The translations under genes and the position numbers were made by a program. Of a stretch of 64,000 nucleotides of DNA, positions 1 through 13,204 are shown piece after piece. The stretch covers positions 21,059,659 to 21,123,658 of the forward strand of contig JACSVZ010000008.1 in assembly GCA_014706295.1 (NCBI GenBank), in the 5' to 3' direction. The DNA comes from Lycocorax pyrrhopterus obiensis. Its lineage: Eukaryota > Chordata > Aves > Passeriformes > Paradisaeidae. Positions within the stretch are counted from its first letter, which is position 1. Each line of letters begins with the position of its first letter. The notes under the pieces were generated by a model, which did not search any database, was not told where the DNA came from, and saw nothing but the letters and a program-made list of their open reading frames with translations.

Positions 1-1537
1 TCTTACACATAAAATAGCTTTCTTCCTTTCAGTGTATGCTATGAAAACCACCATATAATTCACTGCTCCTTCAGTTGTGCAAGCAAATACCTTTTGTGTG
101 TGTGAATACTGCTATTTAACTACTTCGTATCATAGGCAATTTAGCATGAAATTGTATTTGGGGGTGTGGTTATGAAGAGATACACATGCTTATAGGTTTG
201 CTAATCTTTTGTCTGTGTGATTGGATACAGGGGAGAAAGGGCTCATCATTCCATTATTGGTGTGAAAATTTCTTTTGTGTGTCTTCAAGATATTTTTTAT
301 TGTTATTGTTGAACCCTTTCCCTGTGGCTTTTGGGTACTGCAATGCAATAGGTTTTTGACACATCTGCCAAAAGTTTTCAAGCAAAAGGAAGAAGAGCAA
401 AAAATACAGAGAACTGCTGAAGGTACTATATGTTTCTGAAGTATTTTGGATTTGGCACATTAAAGAAAGTGAAGGAATTGAAGGACTGGATACATAAAGC
501 AGCAGAAAACCAAAGCGAGATTGCCTTTTTCAGGGTGCTCCCTGGTCAGGACACTCACATATTGAAGACTTGTGCTCAGAACTTTTTTGCCAATGGGGAT
601 ATGACTCTGAATCCTGCCTTTCAAGAGAATTCCCTTCCCAGCTTTCAGGGGTGGGTTGCCCACAGACCTGTATGCTTTTGGTCTGTTTTGCATGGAGCAA
701 GATTAGGTGAAAAGTGAATGAGCGTGGAGGCAGCCTAGAGATTAGGAAATGCCCTTCCAAGTTTTGGCACCTGGCTCCTTTTCCTTGCTTCGGTGAATAT
801 GTGAAAATGACATCTGGATTGGTTCAGCATCTGTGGGAATTGGCTAAGGGAGAAACTACATCGTAAGGTGAACACTGTCTGTTGGGTGAAGAAAGCGTGG
901 AGGTTACTCTTCTGTAGCTGTTTATAAATGTTTCCTTCACTCTAAAATGACCCCAATATTGAACATTTAGCTTAATGAATTAAATCCAAAAGAAAAAGTT
1001 TCCTATCATTTTACCTACAAGAGGGGAGAAAACTATTTCCAATTCATACAAACATTTTTCCTCCACTACTGAATTTAGCTACAGACTGAAAAAGTCAGTT
1101 ATTTAAGCATTTCTCTTTGGTCTAATATCCCTAATCTTGTACTGAATAATCTAGTGTTTTCTGTGAAAACTCTGTTCTTTAGAGCTTGTTTGCTCTTAAA
1201 GCTTTGTAGTTTTTCCCACTTACTGCAATAGTAAGAGTAGTAGAGACACACGTCATTTAGAAAGGCTTTTTTTGTTTTTTAAATGGCAGTGCCATTGAAA
1301 ACTCCCTGGAAGAACTTAGTGCAGAAAATCAAAAATCCCAGTAATCACCAGATAAACTGGTACTGTCAGTGCAGCCAATGTGAAATCAAATGTTTTTCCT
1401 AGGAGGATGACAGGACCATTATTATTTTCTTGCCTGCTCTTTAAAGGTTTGTATTTTGGGCTCATGAAATGTATTTTTTGGTATTTTTAAGCTATTTGCC
1501 ATGTGTGTCACCAACCCTTCTTTTTTTTCCTTGCTAG
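1..1537 (+). other. DNTT intron 2, 3' part
   Basis: No coding exon can be supported in this stretch. A 95-codon open frame at 430-717 has no similarity that I recognise to TdT or any other protein and overlaps equally long frames on the other strand, so I read it as chance. The BRCT part of TdT, expected just upstream of exon 3, is not present, so the preceding exon lies before base 1. The last 25 bases before exon 3 form a good polypyrimidine tract ending in TTGCTAG. Confidence 0.8.
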
Positions 1538-1663
1538 GAGCAATGTCAATCTCCTCCTCTGAATATACCTGAATTGGAAATGCCAGCATTTACTGCAACA
1601 AAAGTATCTCAGTATTCATGCCAGAGGAAGACAACTTTAAATAACTACAACAAGAAATTCACG
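1538..1663 (+). CDS. DNTT: DNTT exon 3 (start of catalytic core)
   Basis: This 126-nt exon, phase 0 at both ends, encodes 42 residues beginning EQCQSPPLNIPELEMPAF and ending in VSQYSCQRKTTLNNYNKKFT. The second half matches the conserved start of the TdT core (mammalian SQYACQRRTTLNN), about residues 128-169 in mammalian numbering. The first half is the proline-rich linker between the BRCT domain and the polymerase core. It is poorly conserved in the family, so its exact reading rests on the splice sites. The acceptor is TTGCTAG after a T-rich tract; the donor is ACG|GTAATA. The exon continues in frame into GAT GCC TTT of the next exon, 9984 bases downstream. The upstream BRCT exons are outside the window. 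Confidence 0.95.
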
Positions 1664-2871
1664 GTAATATTCATTCTATCCATAAAGTAAAAACTAGTAT
1701 AATTTGAATAATTAATACAGTACTTGCCTTGGTATTTTCTATGGCACCCTCAGCAAATTCATGAGTAAACAGGCAGCACAATAACAATTAAAAAAGTTAT
1801 AAATCTCCCATACTTAAATTAAAATTGAGTGCAAGCTTAATTGCATCCTCTAGGTATTGCTGAAAGCTTAACACAGTGGATCTTTAAATACACTGATAGC
1901 TTGTAAACACATGAATTTTTAAAACAAATGATAGAATAACATTCCAAAAATGTCTTTTAGCCTTTCATTACAGTCTTCTTTGACAAGCTAGATGTATGAT
2001 AAACAAAAGTTTGGTTTAGGTGAGTTCGCAGTTCTTCACAATTGCTGTGCTGTCTTTTGGTTTGCCCGAGTGTTCAGTTGTTCAAAGTGTGGTTCTAAAC
2101 TTTAGATTTTCACAACTGAGCAGTTATGAAAACAGACAGCATGTTAATTACTTCAACATCGCCAAACCCTCTTTGAATTGCCTAGTTAAATAGAAATCTT
2201 GGACACTGTCATATATCCTAGTTAATGCTCATAAAATCGCACATTTCAGAGGGTATGAAAAGTTTGAGTCCTCTGGTCTGAATTCCTCTGGAGTTACTGT
2301 GCCTAATGGCTCCTCCTGGCTGTCTCTAGATATTCAGTGACTACCATTCAAAAGGAAACATTTCTCAGAGACTATAATGTAGTGCAGTCTAAACACATCT
2401 GGCATAGTTACATGCATATGTTTCAACTATAACATCAAACACCTCCTCATTTTTCTAAAGCTTTATTATTTATTTTGTTGTTATGTATTATTGTTATGAT
2501 TCTACTTTGTGTGTGCTTATAAATACGCACAAATCTTTCAAGAAAATACTATTATTAAGATACATGTAAAAAGAATAGCAACAGATACCAGTTATTTGTG
2601 AATATAAACCCTTTACAAGGTGAATACTAAAACCTCTGGGAATTCAGAACTAAAGATAGACATACAAGCAACTCAAAAATGTCTTGATCTGGGAATGCAC
2701 AGACAAAAATTAAACAACCTAAAATTTGGCTTGTAGTTATGCTTTGAAATAATCACCAATTATATCAATTACATGATACTATTTATGGTACTCAGGTTAA
2801 ACTGTTTGCTTATTTACAAAAAGTCCCTTTTTGAGCAATGTTATGGGAATTGAGTTTTGACTCTGTTTTCA

Positions 2872-2903
2872 GCCTGAGGTCCCTTCCAACCCTAGTGATT
2901 CCA
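2872..2903 (+). repeat. CR1 LINE 3'-tail fragment
   Basis: The block around TGAGGTCCCTTCCAACCC followed by a degenerate GTGATTCC matches the conserved extreme 3' end of avian CR1 elements, the AGGTCCCTTCCAACCC motif followed by an ATTCTGTG-like octamer. Only the last 30 or so bases are recognisable, so this is an old or strongly truncated copy in the + orientation. Confidence 0.5.
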
Positions 2904-5900
2904 ACGTTCCCAAAACTGCTTCGTTTGAAATGGCTGTATTTCCCCACCTTCTGCTAGAAAAAGAAGGCTGTGATTGTAACCATTTAACCTCTTGAAAGCA
3001 GCAGTTCTTTTTCACTGATTATAAATATCAAATACAAGCTGCTGTGGGAGAAAATGTCAGACCAAACATAGTATGACTGAAACATTATATAAAATACCAA
3101 ACTTCGTGGAGAAATAGGAAGTAAGTGTCTTAGTTCTACACTTCCTGAAAACTGTAGAATGTGGGACAGGGCTCTTTGCTGAATTCTCTATATTAGAACA
3201 TTTTATCAGACATGCTAAAGGTGAAAAATTAAAAGGAATGCGATGGATAATGGCAAAATAAAATGGTTGCTCCCAGAAGGCACAATGTTGTTGATTTTAA
3301 TTATCATTAACATTTAAAACACATTCATTGAGTGGTTTCTGTTATACCTGTGTTATCCAGAGGCACTCCCTAAGTTACTTCCAGGTTTATCAATGCAGCA
3401 GTGTTAATGTCAAAGTGCAACTTGTATTTGGTAAGTGAATTTAGCTGAGCACTTTAGAAGAGGGACAGATTGATGATGGGAGTACTGAGATTCCCTTCTG
3501 TTAGCCTATATATCAAACATTTCTGACTGAGTAGACATTGGGTTTTGTAGACACAAAGGTGTCAGTTTTTCATCTTTAACATATTTTGAGAGTAACTTCT
3601 CCTAGCGCTGTATTTTGTTTCTGGAGGTGGAACTGGGCAAGTTTATAATACCTGAATCTGTCTCGAATCAGCATCTTGACAGTCGTAATGGAACTCCTTA
3701 GGGCTGTTTCTCTTATTCCTTACAGCCAAAGCTGGCAATAGCAGCTGAAGGGTTGGGGGTTCATGGACTGCCAGAACTGGCTCTTGCCCTGGAGAACTGC
3801 CAGTTAGTCTGCCTAATGTCACAGGAGCCTGATTTTTAGATTTGCTGTTGTTTTGTTGGCCATGTATTAATCCTGTAATTCACGTTCTCAAATAAAATTG
3901 TTCCAACAGATTTTTCAGCGCAAGCACTTAGTAAATGCACTGAAGCATTGGTATAATTCACTTGTGCATGCTGTGGACAGACAACCATTAAATGACAGAT
4001 TTTCCCTGGGTCAATACCATACATTCTGAAAATTGGGTCCAAACCATCATGAGTTATGTGTCCATGGTAGCATTTTGTTATGTCAACCTTATTCTGTGAG
4101 CCAGGTTTGTTCCCTTTTCTTATTGATTTTCTGTTTTCTATGGTTAGCTTGTTTTCTGATCATGCCTATAACAGGGGTACAAAGCTATTATTTGCTCATG
4201 CATCCTTTGATGGACTCTTGGATTCTTCCTTTTATTGGACTTTGCCCTGATATGCTGTATCAAATTCCTCTTCCAAATAAGTAGTAGTTGTGTTTGAGAA
4301 AGTGTAGTAATTACATTGAACAGTCACTCATAGGCAGCAATGGGTACAGCAGGATTTGTACATCCTGGTTTCTTGGGAGAGGCACTTTTGGGGACTTGAT
4401 TTCTGAAGAAATTGATAATTAGTGATCCTTTTTAATCTTGAGTCCTGTTCTGCGTATATTTCATCATGAAAGACTATGTATTAAAAATAAACAGCAGAGA
4501 TATTTGATGAGAGGTCATGAGGAAAATGTGATGGTTTAATATACTGGGTGCAATTTCTATGTTCAAATGTCTCATCTTTCCTGTCTGTAGCAATAGCCAG
4601 AAAATAACTTGCAGAAAGTTGCCACAAACCAGTTTTACTCATGGATGAAGCTACAGAAGGGTTGGCAAAAATTGCAGATGTCAAGGTTCCATTATGATGT
4701 TCAGTATGGGGCAAATTCTAGCCAAATAATTTATGAGCTGTTGTGCAGCAAGGCTTGTTGTGTGAAGAATATACTAAGAATGTCAGATACCGAGGAGGAG
4801 ACAGTGGCACTGTGTTTCAGTTCATGGAGTAGAACTGCTTCAGACTTGGTCTTCATGCAGTCTTTGGGTCACAGTGCACTGTGTCCCGCGGCCTCAGGGT
4901 ATGCAGGCTGAGGACCTCTGCCACAGGCTTTGATGACCTGGCTGTTCCAGGAATGCATCTGAACACATCACCCTGACTCCACAGGTGATCTGTGGCTGCT
5001 CAGATGGGTAAAGCTGCAAAACAAAAGAGAAGATCATTTGAGTGGAGTCTATACCTCAGCAAGTTTCCTTTATGTTTGTCTAAAATATTAATGTTATTAT
5101 GGAATATAATGTTACAATGTTGTTCTCTGGCTTATTTGGTGCTATCTTCCCTCTCCCAGTGAAAATATACACTTGGAGTCTGCATTGTATTTTCTTGTGC
5201 TAAAATAAAAGGAGTCGTTCTGCTGTGCCCAGGAGGGGTTGTTGGATTTGAATACTAATATCAGACTGCAATAAAATTCAGAAAGACATTCTTCTGTGAG
5301 GAAAATACAATTTAATTCTTACAGAAGAAACCAATTAAGTCAGAGGCAAATGGTTCTGTGATTCTGAGGTTTATTGCTAATGCTACTGAATGTTACTTTG
5401 CTTTGGCTGTTACTCATGGTAATGAGAATGTGGATATTTAGCACAGGAAAGATGCCTGGTTTCCTTTCCACTCTGTCAGAGAAAAAAAAGTTTCTTATTT
5501 ATTTTTCTTCTTTTGTAACTACAGAAAAATGTATCAGTTATGCCAGTCACTTAAGCGATTATTATTATTATTCCATTTTAAAACAGACCTCAGAAGATCC
5601 TTTAGTTTTATAATGAACTTGGGAGCTGTATAGCAGAAAACCACTAACTGAATGGATACCCTTAATAACGTGTAGTGTCCCACTGACGTAGCTTACTTCA
5701 GTAAAAATTCTCCACACTGCACCTCAGAACTACGATGTGAATGTGTGCAAAGTGTATACCTACTCAAAATTAATTGGTGGTTTCATCTAAGGAGTAAATA
5801 TCTATTCTGGTTTTTAACATAAGTGGGAAGGTGCTTCGTAAAACACAGATTATATCTTTACTTTTCAGCGATCCAAATCAAGGCTCTGTTGCTTCCTTTG

Positions 5901-7214
5901 ACCATATTAATATATGTAATATACATTTTGTATTTTATATTTCTTATTACACAGTATGTCTTTTACGTAGGGGATTGTTATGTGATTAACACTAACTGCA
6001 TTTCTGTGCTGGGTCAGCAGACCTTTTCTCACATTTGTATTGTTTTCTTTTACATTATGTGGAATAATATGGAAACTTCTAATGAATTCCGCTCTGTTTC
6101 AAGAAATGAACATGTTATTGTTCGTTAATATGAGGAGCAACTGGAACTAACGTATTTATTTCTAATAATAGTGTTTATGCAAGGAGATGATGCGCATTAT
6201 GCTCTTATTGTTATTCTCTCAGCTCCTTTGTTTTTCTAGCTGACGTAAGATAACGTGATAAAATCTTTGGACCTGAGAAAGTGTTGGTCTTTTCAGTACA
6301 GACACAAAACCAAAAAATTCAGACTGAACAAAAATGGGTAATTTCATTTAGTTGGAAGTCACTTTAGTCAACACTACAGGTTGGCTTAAAATGCTTAGTT
6401 CTCTTTGAAATAAACACCTGAAAGTATTTATTTACTTTCTCAGCCTAGACAAAGGCCATTCACATGCCAGATATCTCTTCCCACCAAAATGCAAAATTGA
6501 AATTTATGGTGGGTAAAGAGAGAAGAAAATTATTTGAATGAAAGCTGCATTCTAAATCTTTGGTCGGTTTTGAATGGATATCAAACACTGGTGATGCTGA
6601 TGTGATGAGCAGTAGGACCCATCCTTTGGATTTGCAACTTACTAAATAAACAAATAGAAAAGAGTGATTGAGAGGGAAACCAATTTAACTCAAATTGCTG
6701 TTCTAACTGTAATAGTTTTTCAAACACTTACCATGTAGGATTTTTGTTTTTTTTAATCACAATTTGCTATTTAGCTCTTTGGCAGATTGAAGTTACTTGT
6801 ACAATAGTGTGTTAATATTTTTTTAATTGTGCTGCAGCAGCGTTTGCAGGCTCAAGTAAGACAGGAGCCTTTTTTATGAAAGATGCTGTACAAGCACATT
6901 GTAAAGAATTCAAGCCCTGGAGTGTTCACAGTCCTAACAGAGAGGAAATGGAAGATGCTGAGAGAAGCAATGGCAGGGAGGTGTGAAACAGCTTTCCAAG
7001 GTCTTGCAGCAGAGGAATTGTGAGTGTAGGCATGGCAATAAGACAAGTGCCCTCTCCATGAAGCTGTAATAATTTCTTTACTAAACAGATTAGATTTAAA
7101 ATGTGGGTTTTGGTGTGGTAATATTGGTGGTGTCTGTTCTAGCAGAGTCTTAAACTGAGTTTATTAAAGACGGTTTTGCAAGTAGCAATGGAGCTGCTCT
7201 GACATTGTTGAAAT

Positions 7215-7254
7215 GAGCAGGATAGTATGAAACAGAGCAGGATAGTATGAAATA
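7215..7254. repeat. 20-bp direct tandem duplication
   Basis: Two adjacent 20-bp units, GAGCAGGATAGTATGAAACA at 7215-7234 and the same with one change (AAATA in place of AAACA) at 7235-7254. This is a recent small tandem duplication in intron 3 with no coding meaning visible. Confidence 0.9.
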
Positions 7255-9382
7255 GCGTATTAGTTTGTTTTGCTTTTCTGCATGACTTGTACTCTGATAT
7301 TCATGCCGAATGTTATTGGGTCATCCATTCAGCAGACAGAAACCAGCACGGTCTTATTATTATTTTTTTCTGAGAATCATTCTCATATATTAGTTGAGGC
7401 TCTCGCACTTTTTGTTGGTTTCACTTGTGTGATTTTTAGCATTTATAATATCTTAGTCTGCATTTTTGCATGTGTAAGATAATTACTGGTAATTTTGTGT
7501 TGTTAACGGTATTTTATCTTATTAGCTCTTAAATACCAGATATTAAGTGAGGTTCAGAATTCCTCTCTACATCTGGCACCTTTCTTATTTTTAACACAAT
7601 TCAGCAAAATCTTAGAGTACTTTTGGATCTGACCCGCTAGAATCTGGAACTGCATTTATATCACAAATTTTTCCATAGTCCAAGTTTCACCACCAAACAT
7701 TCCACAATTTCAGACACGGAAGTAAAATTTTCAATAACTGAAGAACTGAAATGTGGTCCAACTCTGTTTCACATTTAATTAGAGCAGACTCTGCAGAGTA
7801 CTCTGAAGATAATGAAATTCTCATGTGCTGGGAGTCTCTGGAAATTTAGTTTCCTTTTAAACTGGTACTTTTTAAACAGGTAATCAGAATATTGGTCTGA
7901 TTGATAAAGTGGAGGCAAAGTGCTTCATGTATAACATACACAAGTTTAGAATAAATGGTCAATAACTTTCCTTTTTATATCACCATAAGCAGACTTCACC
8001 AGAGATCTATTACATTGTAAGATTTTTCTTAGATAATATTAGAGTTTTATATGCTTTCCCCCTCTAGAATATTACTCAATATGAACTATACTGTTTAATA
8101 GACAGCAAGTCCATTTGCTGTCTTTTTTCTAAAAGAAATATAACTTCCTTTGACTTTTTTTATAAGATATGTTAAAAGACAGATCTGTAATTAGTTGCAG
8201 CATTTGCAGGCAATGTTTATTTTTGTACAGGGAATAATGAATATTCAACACTCTTTAATTGTTTATTTTAAACAACTTAATGAGCTTCACAAAGGCAGGA
8301 AAACACTGAAAAATGCAAACTAGAATCATAAAAATGCTTTGATTATATTTTCTCATTGACTATCAACAGTCTCTGAGTAAAATGCCCCATGTGATTATGT
8401 TTTTCAATAGTGATGGTGACACAGCTTTTCTGAAAACTGCCCTCCCACCAGTGGGAAGGGACTGACACCTCTCTACAGCAGGGTTAGTGCTGGGTTATGC
8501 AGACGCAATTATCACAATGGCTGATTATTCAGCGTAGAACACTCACCAGATGTGCATGTGAGAGACTGCCTTTTGGGAGTGAGAAAAAACATCCCTAGAT
8601 TTTTTGAGCACTCTAATCAAGAAGATGGCTTTGCCAGTCTCTGCCATTATTAATACGTGCTGCTGAATAGCTACTTTTGGAAACTGGGAATTTTTCTGCC
8701 TATGTTTATCAGTATAGACTATTTTAACAAGAATGTAGCAATTATATCTTTTTATCTCTTCCCCTGATTAATGCTTTTAGTGCTAACTGGAGTAAGAATT
8801 TTTTTGCCAAACACTGCTTTCTTGGGTATTCATGTGTACAGATTATGAAGAGAGAAAAATAAAGCATAGATAATCTTAAGTTTGTGAGTTGAACTGTAAA
8901 TCTCACTTGAAGCAACAATTAGCATATTGTATTGCATAGTAGGAAAGAATCTTTAAAGCTGATAAAAAATAAAAACTGTAAGAACTGGGGAGAACATCCA
9001 GAAAATCCCACAGCAGAGGAAACATCTGACTCCTTACCCCACTTGTAAAATATATTTCCCCATTTGCTTTGCAGTACTGTCTATGCTGTGTTTTTCCTTT
9101 CTTATGCGAACTGGGATGAATCCATGTTGCTCATGACTTCAAACTGGTAGTTTCACCTTTTTCTGCATTAGTTCTCTTTCTAAATGGAAATTATAATGTG
9201 CCTATCTTTTACCAGAAAATGTGTAATTACGTACAACATAATCTGTCAAGTAAATAAAGATCTTAAATGTGTGGGGAAAAAAAACCCAGTTGAATAAATC
9301 CAACAATTAGCTACTGCAAGAGATTTAAAGACAGCTGCTAGGAAGCTAAGGCTTGTGTATCATTCTTCTAATAATTGCAGGA

Positions 9383-9421
9383 TTTTTTTGTTGTTGCTGT
9401 TGTTTTGTTTTGTTTTGTTTT
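9383..9421. repeat. T/G-rich simple repeat
   Basis: A T run followed by TTGTTGTTGC and then (TTTTG)n. It is one of several T/G low-complexity tracts on the sense strand of the introns. Confidence 0.85.
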
Positions 9422-11647
9422 CCCAAAGGAGCATTCTCTTTCCTCATATTGATTCCTTATACCCAAAGGCTAGTTGAATGTAAATGATAGTTGAAACTTC
9501 CAGATCAGGCAAAGAGCTGTCCTTCTCATGAGATCTTTCATGAAATGTTATGAAAATGGGATTTCACAGCCTTTGCTAATGAGGGTAGCTGGTAAATGAA
9601 TATGCAGCTAAGGGGAGGATTCTTTGAGTGAGACATACAACAGGTGACTGATTCTTCGGGAGACCAAGGAGTGAAGTTATACTGGTGATATAGAATAAAG
9701 CAAATTGCCTGTAGCAAACCCTATTTTTATACATTTGAACATATTAGTGCAGGTAAAAAAGGGTGAAATGAAGTGGTTTTGTTCAGCTAAGGTACCTATT
9801 TCTTCTAAAGAAATACTGTCAAAACAATTAAGATCTCATATTTTTGTTTTGTTAAGAAGAATGTTTTGCAAATCCTAGGGTAAGTAAAGACAATATTTTC
9901 TTGAAGATTTAGAGTAAAACCTTCATTTTGTTTCAATGAGACTATAATGTTTATTATATAAACAACACACCATGTCAGATGGTCTATTTTTCTAGAACTG
10001 ACCAAACAATGAAATGTAATATGTAAATAATCGACATTCACTGGGAAAGGTATATTTAATTTTAAGAAATTGTTCTATTTCAGTGATCTGAATGATGCTA
10101 GTTCAAGTAAAATCTCATTATTGTTTAAATGAGGATGTATTCATTCAATGCAGGGTGATAGATTCTGTTTTCTATTCCACAGATGTAATAAAGAGCTGAC
10201 TGCGCTGAATTTGCTGTCATGTCAGTTAGTGGGGTTGGGACAGACTCTCCTGGAGATATTACACATGTAGCATTTAGGATGTACAAGGCCTGCTGGTTTT
10301 CACTGGCCTTTATCTTCCAATATAAAGCACACTTAAAAATCAAAGGAAAATCTAAAATTATTTTTCTTTGAATTACATAAACTCTGTATTCATTACAAAT
10401 GAAATGAAATTTGAGACTAAACATGAACAGTGAGGGCAGGAAAAAGACACTTAATCTTCTTTCTTCCTGCTATCCACTGCAGTCATTGCTCTGGTAAGCC
10501 TTTTGCTGTCTCTTGATTTTACTCATATTTATTCCAAAACCACTTCTGAACAGGCAGTTGGCCTACAGCTCTGGAAAGTGGTAATTGCAGGCAGATGCAC
10601 ACTGACAGCCACTTCTCTGGGTTCTAGGTAAATATTCTGAACAGTGAAAGTTTTTTCTAGTCATGGTCCACTCTTAAGCATTTCTGAAGAAATCGCTTAA
10701 TTTTTCAGTCATGAAATTTTTTGAGATCTGTGCAAGGTTTCATTCAGAACTTGTTTTTCCAGCTGCTAAGCAACTAAAAACCTTCATAAGTTCTTAGGTT
10801 ATTCACAAAATTATTTTGCAGCCTTTGTTCTCTCGCAAAAGCTGGTATTCTACGGTGGCAAGCAGCAAAAGAATGCCTCTACACCACTGTGTGGTCTGTT
10901 CCCTGCATTTCATTTCTAAAATTTGCTACTATTAAGATACATATTTATGTACATTCTGGGAGGGAAACAGATCTCAAAGCTGCATAAATTGCATATGGAT
11001 TGTTTTGAGAAAAACCCAACTATATGGACATTCTTCAGGTATTTTTGAGTGCGATGTTAAATAAACCAAACCATGGATAGCTGAAGAACCATAAGGAAAA
11101 TGTTTCTCTTTGCATAGGTTATACATCTGAAAAATGAGGAAAAAGAGAGTTTGTTCCCTAAAGTACTAAATTAGAAGCACGATTTCGTGTTCAAAAAGAT
11201 GAAGGTGATTTCCAGTGTTGCCACAAGTTCCTATTTGATTGTGCCTGAAAATGCAGATGTTACAGGCTGATCTGCTGGATTAATTATGGCTGGGCATAAT
11301 TCTGAAAATTTTGGCTGCATTTCGCATTGTTTTATTAGATCTGCACAGAATACAGAAGGCATATCTCACAAAAGGTTTTCAAGTTAGGCTCTCCTACAGA
11401 TCAAAATATTTTCATGTATTTTATCCCTAAAATTTGTCTCTAAAATACCATTTTTATGATACCTGGAAAACTTCAAGTTGTTAGAAAATTACTCTGCTTT
11501 TCTTTTTATGAACTCTATCTTTTCACCCTAGTGTAAAAAAGTAATTCTTGAATTATCATACAAAGTAACCTTTTTTAGGAGCATACTGAATATTTTAAGC
11601 TTTTATTAAACTTCAGCTTTTTTTTTCTATACCTTGCCCTGTCCCAG

Positions 11648-11818
11648 GATGCCTTTGAGGTAATGGCTGAAAATTATGAGTTCAAAGAAAATGAAATACT
11701 CTGCCTGGAATTTTTAAGGGCAGCTTCTTTGCTGAAATCTCTTCCATTTCCAGTAACCAGAATGAAAGATATACAAGGGTTGCCCTGCATGGGAGACCAA
11801 GTCAGAGATATCATTGAG
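11648..11818 (+). CDS. DNTT: DNTT exon 4
   Basis: A 171-nt exon, phase 0 at both ends, encoding 57 residues from DAFEVMAENYEFKENEILCL to MGDQVRDIIE. It matches the TdT core segment of mammalian DAFDILAENCEF...AASVLKSLPF, about residues 170-226. This is the helical 8-kDa-like subdomain that in Pol X enzymes contacts the primer and the downstream strand. The motif RAASLLKSLPF is clearly visible. The acceptor is CCCAG|GAT and the donor GAG|GTAACG. An internal GAGGTAATG could serve as a cryptic donor at 11657-11662, but the frame and the family match run straight through it. No stops or changes in conserved positions are visible. Confidence 0.97.
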
Positions 11819-13132
11819 GTAACGTACTTCTGAATTATCTGCCAATAGATTCTTTTACAGATCTACCTTTACAGGTCATAGAGAGGAGCACTGGTATCTG
11901 TGTGTATGTACACAACCTTCTGCATTTCCTGCAATAACAATGTGTTATCCTTGTTTCTAAGAATGGAACGATTTCTGGAAACCTTTTGTCATAACACAAG
12001 CCTCTGTCATGGAACCCCCACTCTTAGGAATGAGGGGAACAAGTGAGTAAATACAGAGGAATAATTAAAGCAGTATCAGCTTTGCATGTAATTTTTAAGG
12101 GCTCACTCTAATTTGGATGCAACAGGTTAACTGTTAATAGTTTTGTTCATGTGACTTCTGCCCTTGGCAACATCACTTTGCTCACCTGAATGCTTTATTA
12201 GAGACACTGTTTTTTTGCGAAAGTGGTAAATATTTTAGTACTTTGATGTTAAATCTTACCTTGCTATGTTACAGCAAGTTATATATAGTTATAGCAGAGC
12301 CTTTTATCCAGGTGATGGATGAACTCTACATTCTTACAGGAACTTGGAGTATTCCCTGCATTTTCTTTATTTCTTAGCCTTTTCAGGACCCACGTCTCCG
12401 GGTGCTGTTATTCCAGCAGGCAGCTGATCAGGGGTCTCAGCTGTTTGGAGGGGTCATTGCTGAGTGTTGTGCTTTGCTCTGGCTCCTCGTTTGCCCCATT
12501 CCTCTAGTTAAGAATGCAACCTCTGAAGTGCCTTTAGTACCTTCTACCTGGGGGCTGAGGTTGCAGTCATGATCCCACAGAAAATAGGATGGTTTGTTTG
12601 GGTTATATTGGTGGTTTTCTTTGTTATCTTTGTTTATAGTTTTTATCAGAAAGACTAGAAGTAGTGTACACTCCAGAAAAAATGTGTTTGTTCTTAGAAT
12701 GGTCTTACTTTTGAGAATAGCAAACTCAATCAAATAATGAAATCTAATTTTCAGGAGAGGCCATTGATAGCTTATGATAAATAACTGATTTCTGGCTGTG
12801 ACTTTATGAGCAAATAAGTACTGTGAAATATATTCCATGGTCCCAGTTTCTACTTCATCCTTGAGTAAATTTGTGAGTGAATAAGTACTGTGAAATTTAT
12901 TCTGCGGTTCCAGTTTCTCCTTCATCCTTCAGTAATTTTCTGTCTTTAAAAGAGTTGCAGAATTTGATCCTAAGAGAATAAAACAATATGCTTGCTAAGG
13001 GTTCTGTTTATTGATTGATAAATACTGATAAATCTTGATTTTAGATTACTTTACTAAATCTTATAGTTGTGGTAAGATCTTACAATCGATTTTGAAATTT
13101 ATTTTTTATAAGTAATATTTTTCTTTGTTTAG
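11819..13132 (+). other. DNTT intron 4 (1314 bp)
   Basis: A short intron with one notable content, an imperfect 67-bp tandem duplication at 12808-12941, about 190 bases before exon 5. The 162-codon open frame on the - strand at 12437-12925 runs through this duplication, has no recognisable domain, and is taken as chance. Confidence 0.85.
12808..12941. repeat. Imperfect 67-bp tandem duplication
   Basis: Unit 1 (12808-12874) and unit 2 (12875-12941) share long blocks in the same order: AATAAGTACTGTGAAAT, then ATTC, CCAGTTTCT, CTTCATCCTT and AGTAA. The offset is a constant 67 bases with only substitutions, which indicates a head-to-tail duplication followed by moderate divergence. It lies wholly inside intron 4. 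Confidence 0.88.
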
Positions 13133-13204
13133 GAGATTATTGAAGAAGGAGAGAGTTCTAGAGTTAAAGAAGTGTTAAATGATGAGCGATACAAAGCATT
13201 TAAG
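13133..13204 (+). CDS. DNTT: DNTT exon 5
   Basis: A 72-nt exon, phase 0 at both ends, encoding 24 residues: EIIEEGESSRVKEVLNDERY followed by KAFK. It matches mammalian TdT [24 protein letters not shown] with few substitutions and no length change, about residues 227-250. In the family this segment closes the 8-kDa-like subdomain and leads into the helix-hairpin-helix of exon 6. The acceptor is TTTGTTTAG and the donor AAG|GTATAT. It is the smallest exon in the window, and skipping it would keep the frame. Confidence 0.97.

Larger units (their letters stand above)
1664..11647 (+). other. DNTT intron 3 (9984 bp)
   Basis: No exon or RNA gene is seen here. Open frames are all about 100 codons or shorter, without recognisable domains. 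Contents are mostly unique AT-rich sequence with a short CR1 tail fragment (about 2870-2905), a 20-bp direct duplication (7215-7254) and a T/G-rich low-complexity tract (9383-9421). The intron ends in a T-rich tract and CCCAG at exon 4. Confidence 0.85.

Noticed and set aside
430..717. A 95-codon open frame upstream of DNTT exon 3
   Set aside because: It does not match the BRCT part of TdT or any family I recognise, and equally long frames run on the opposite strand, so it is taken as chance.
12437..12925. The longest open frame in the window, 162 codons on the - strand
   Set aside because: It lies inside intron 4, runs through a 67-bp tandem duplication that shifts the reading frame between units, and shows no domain or repeat structure at protein level.
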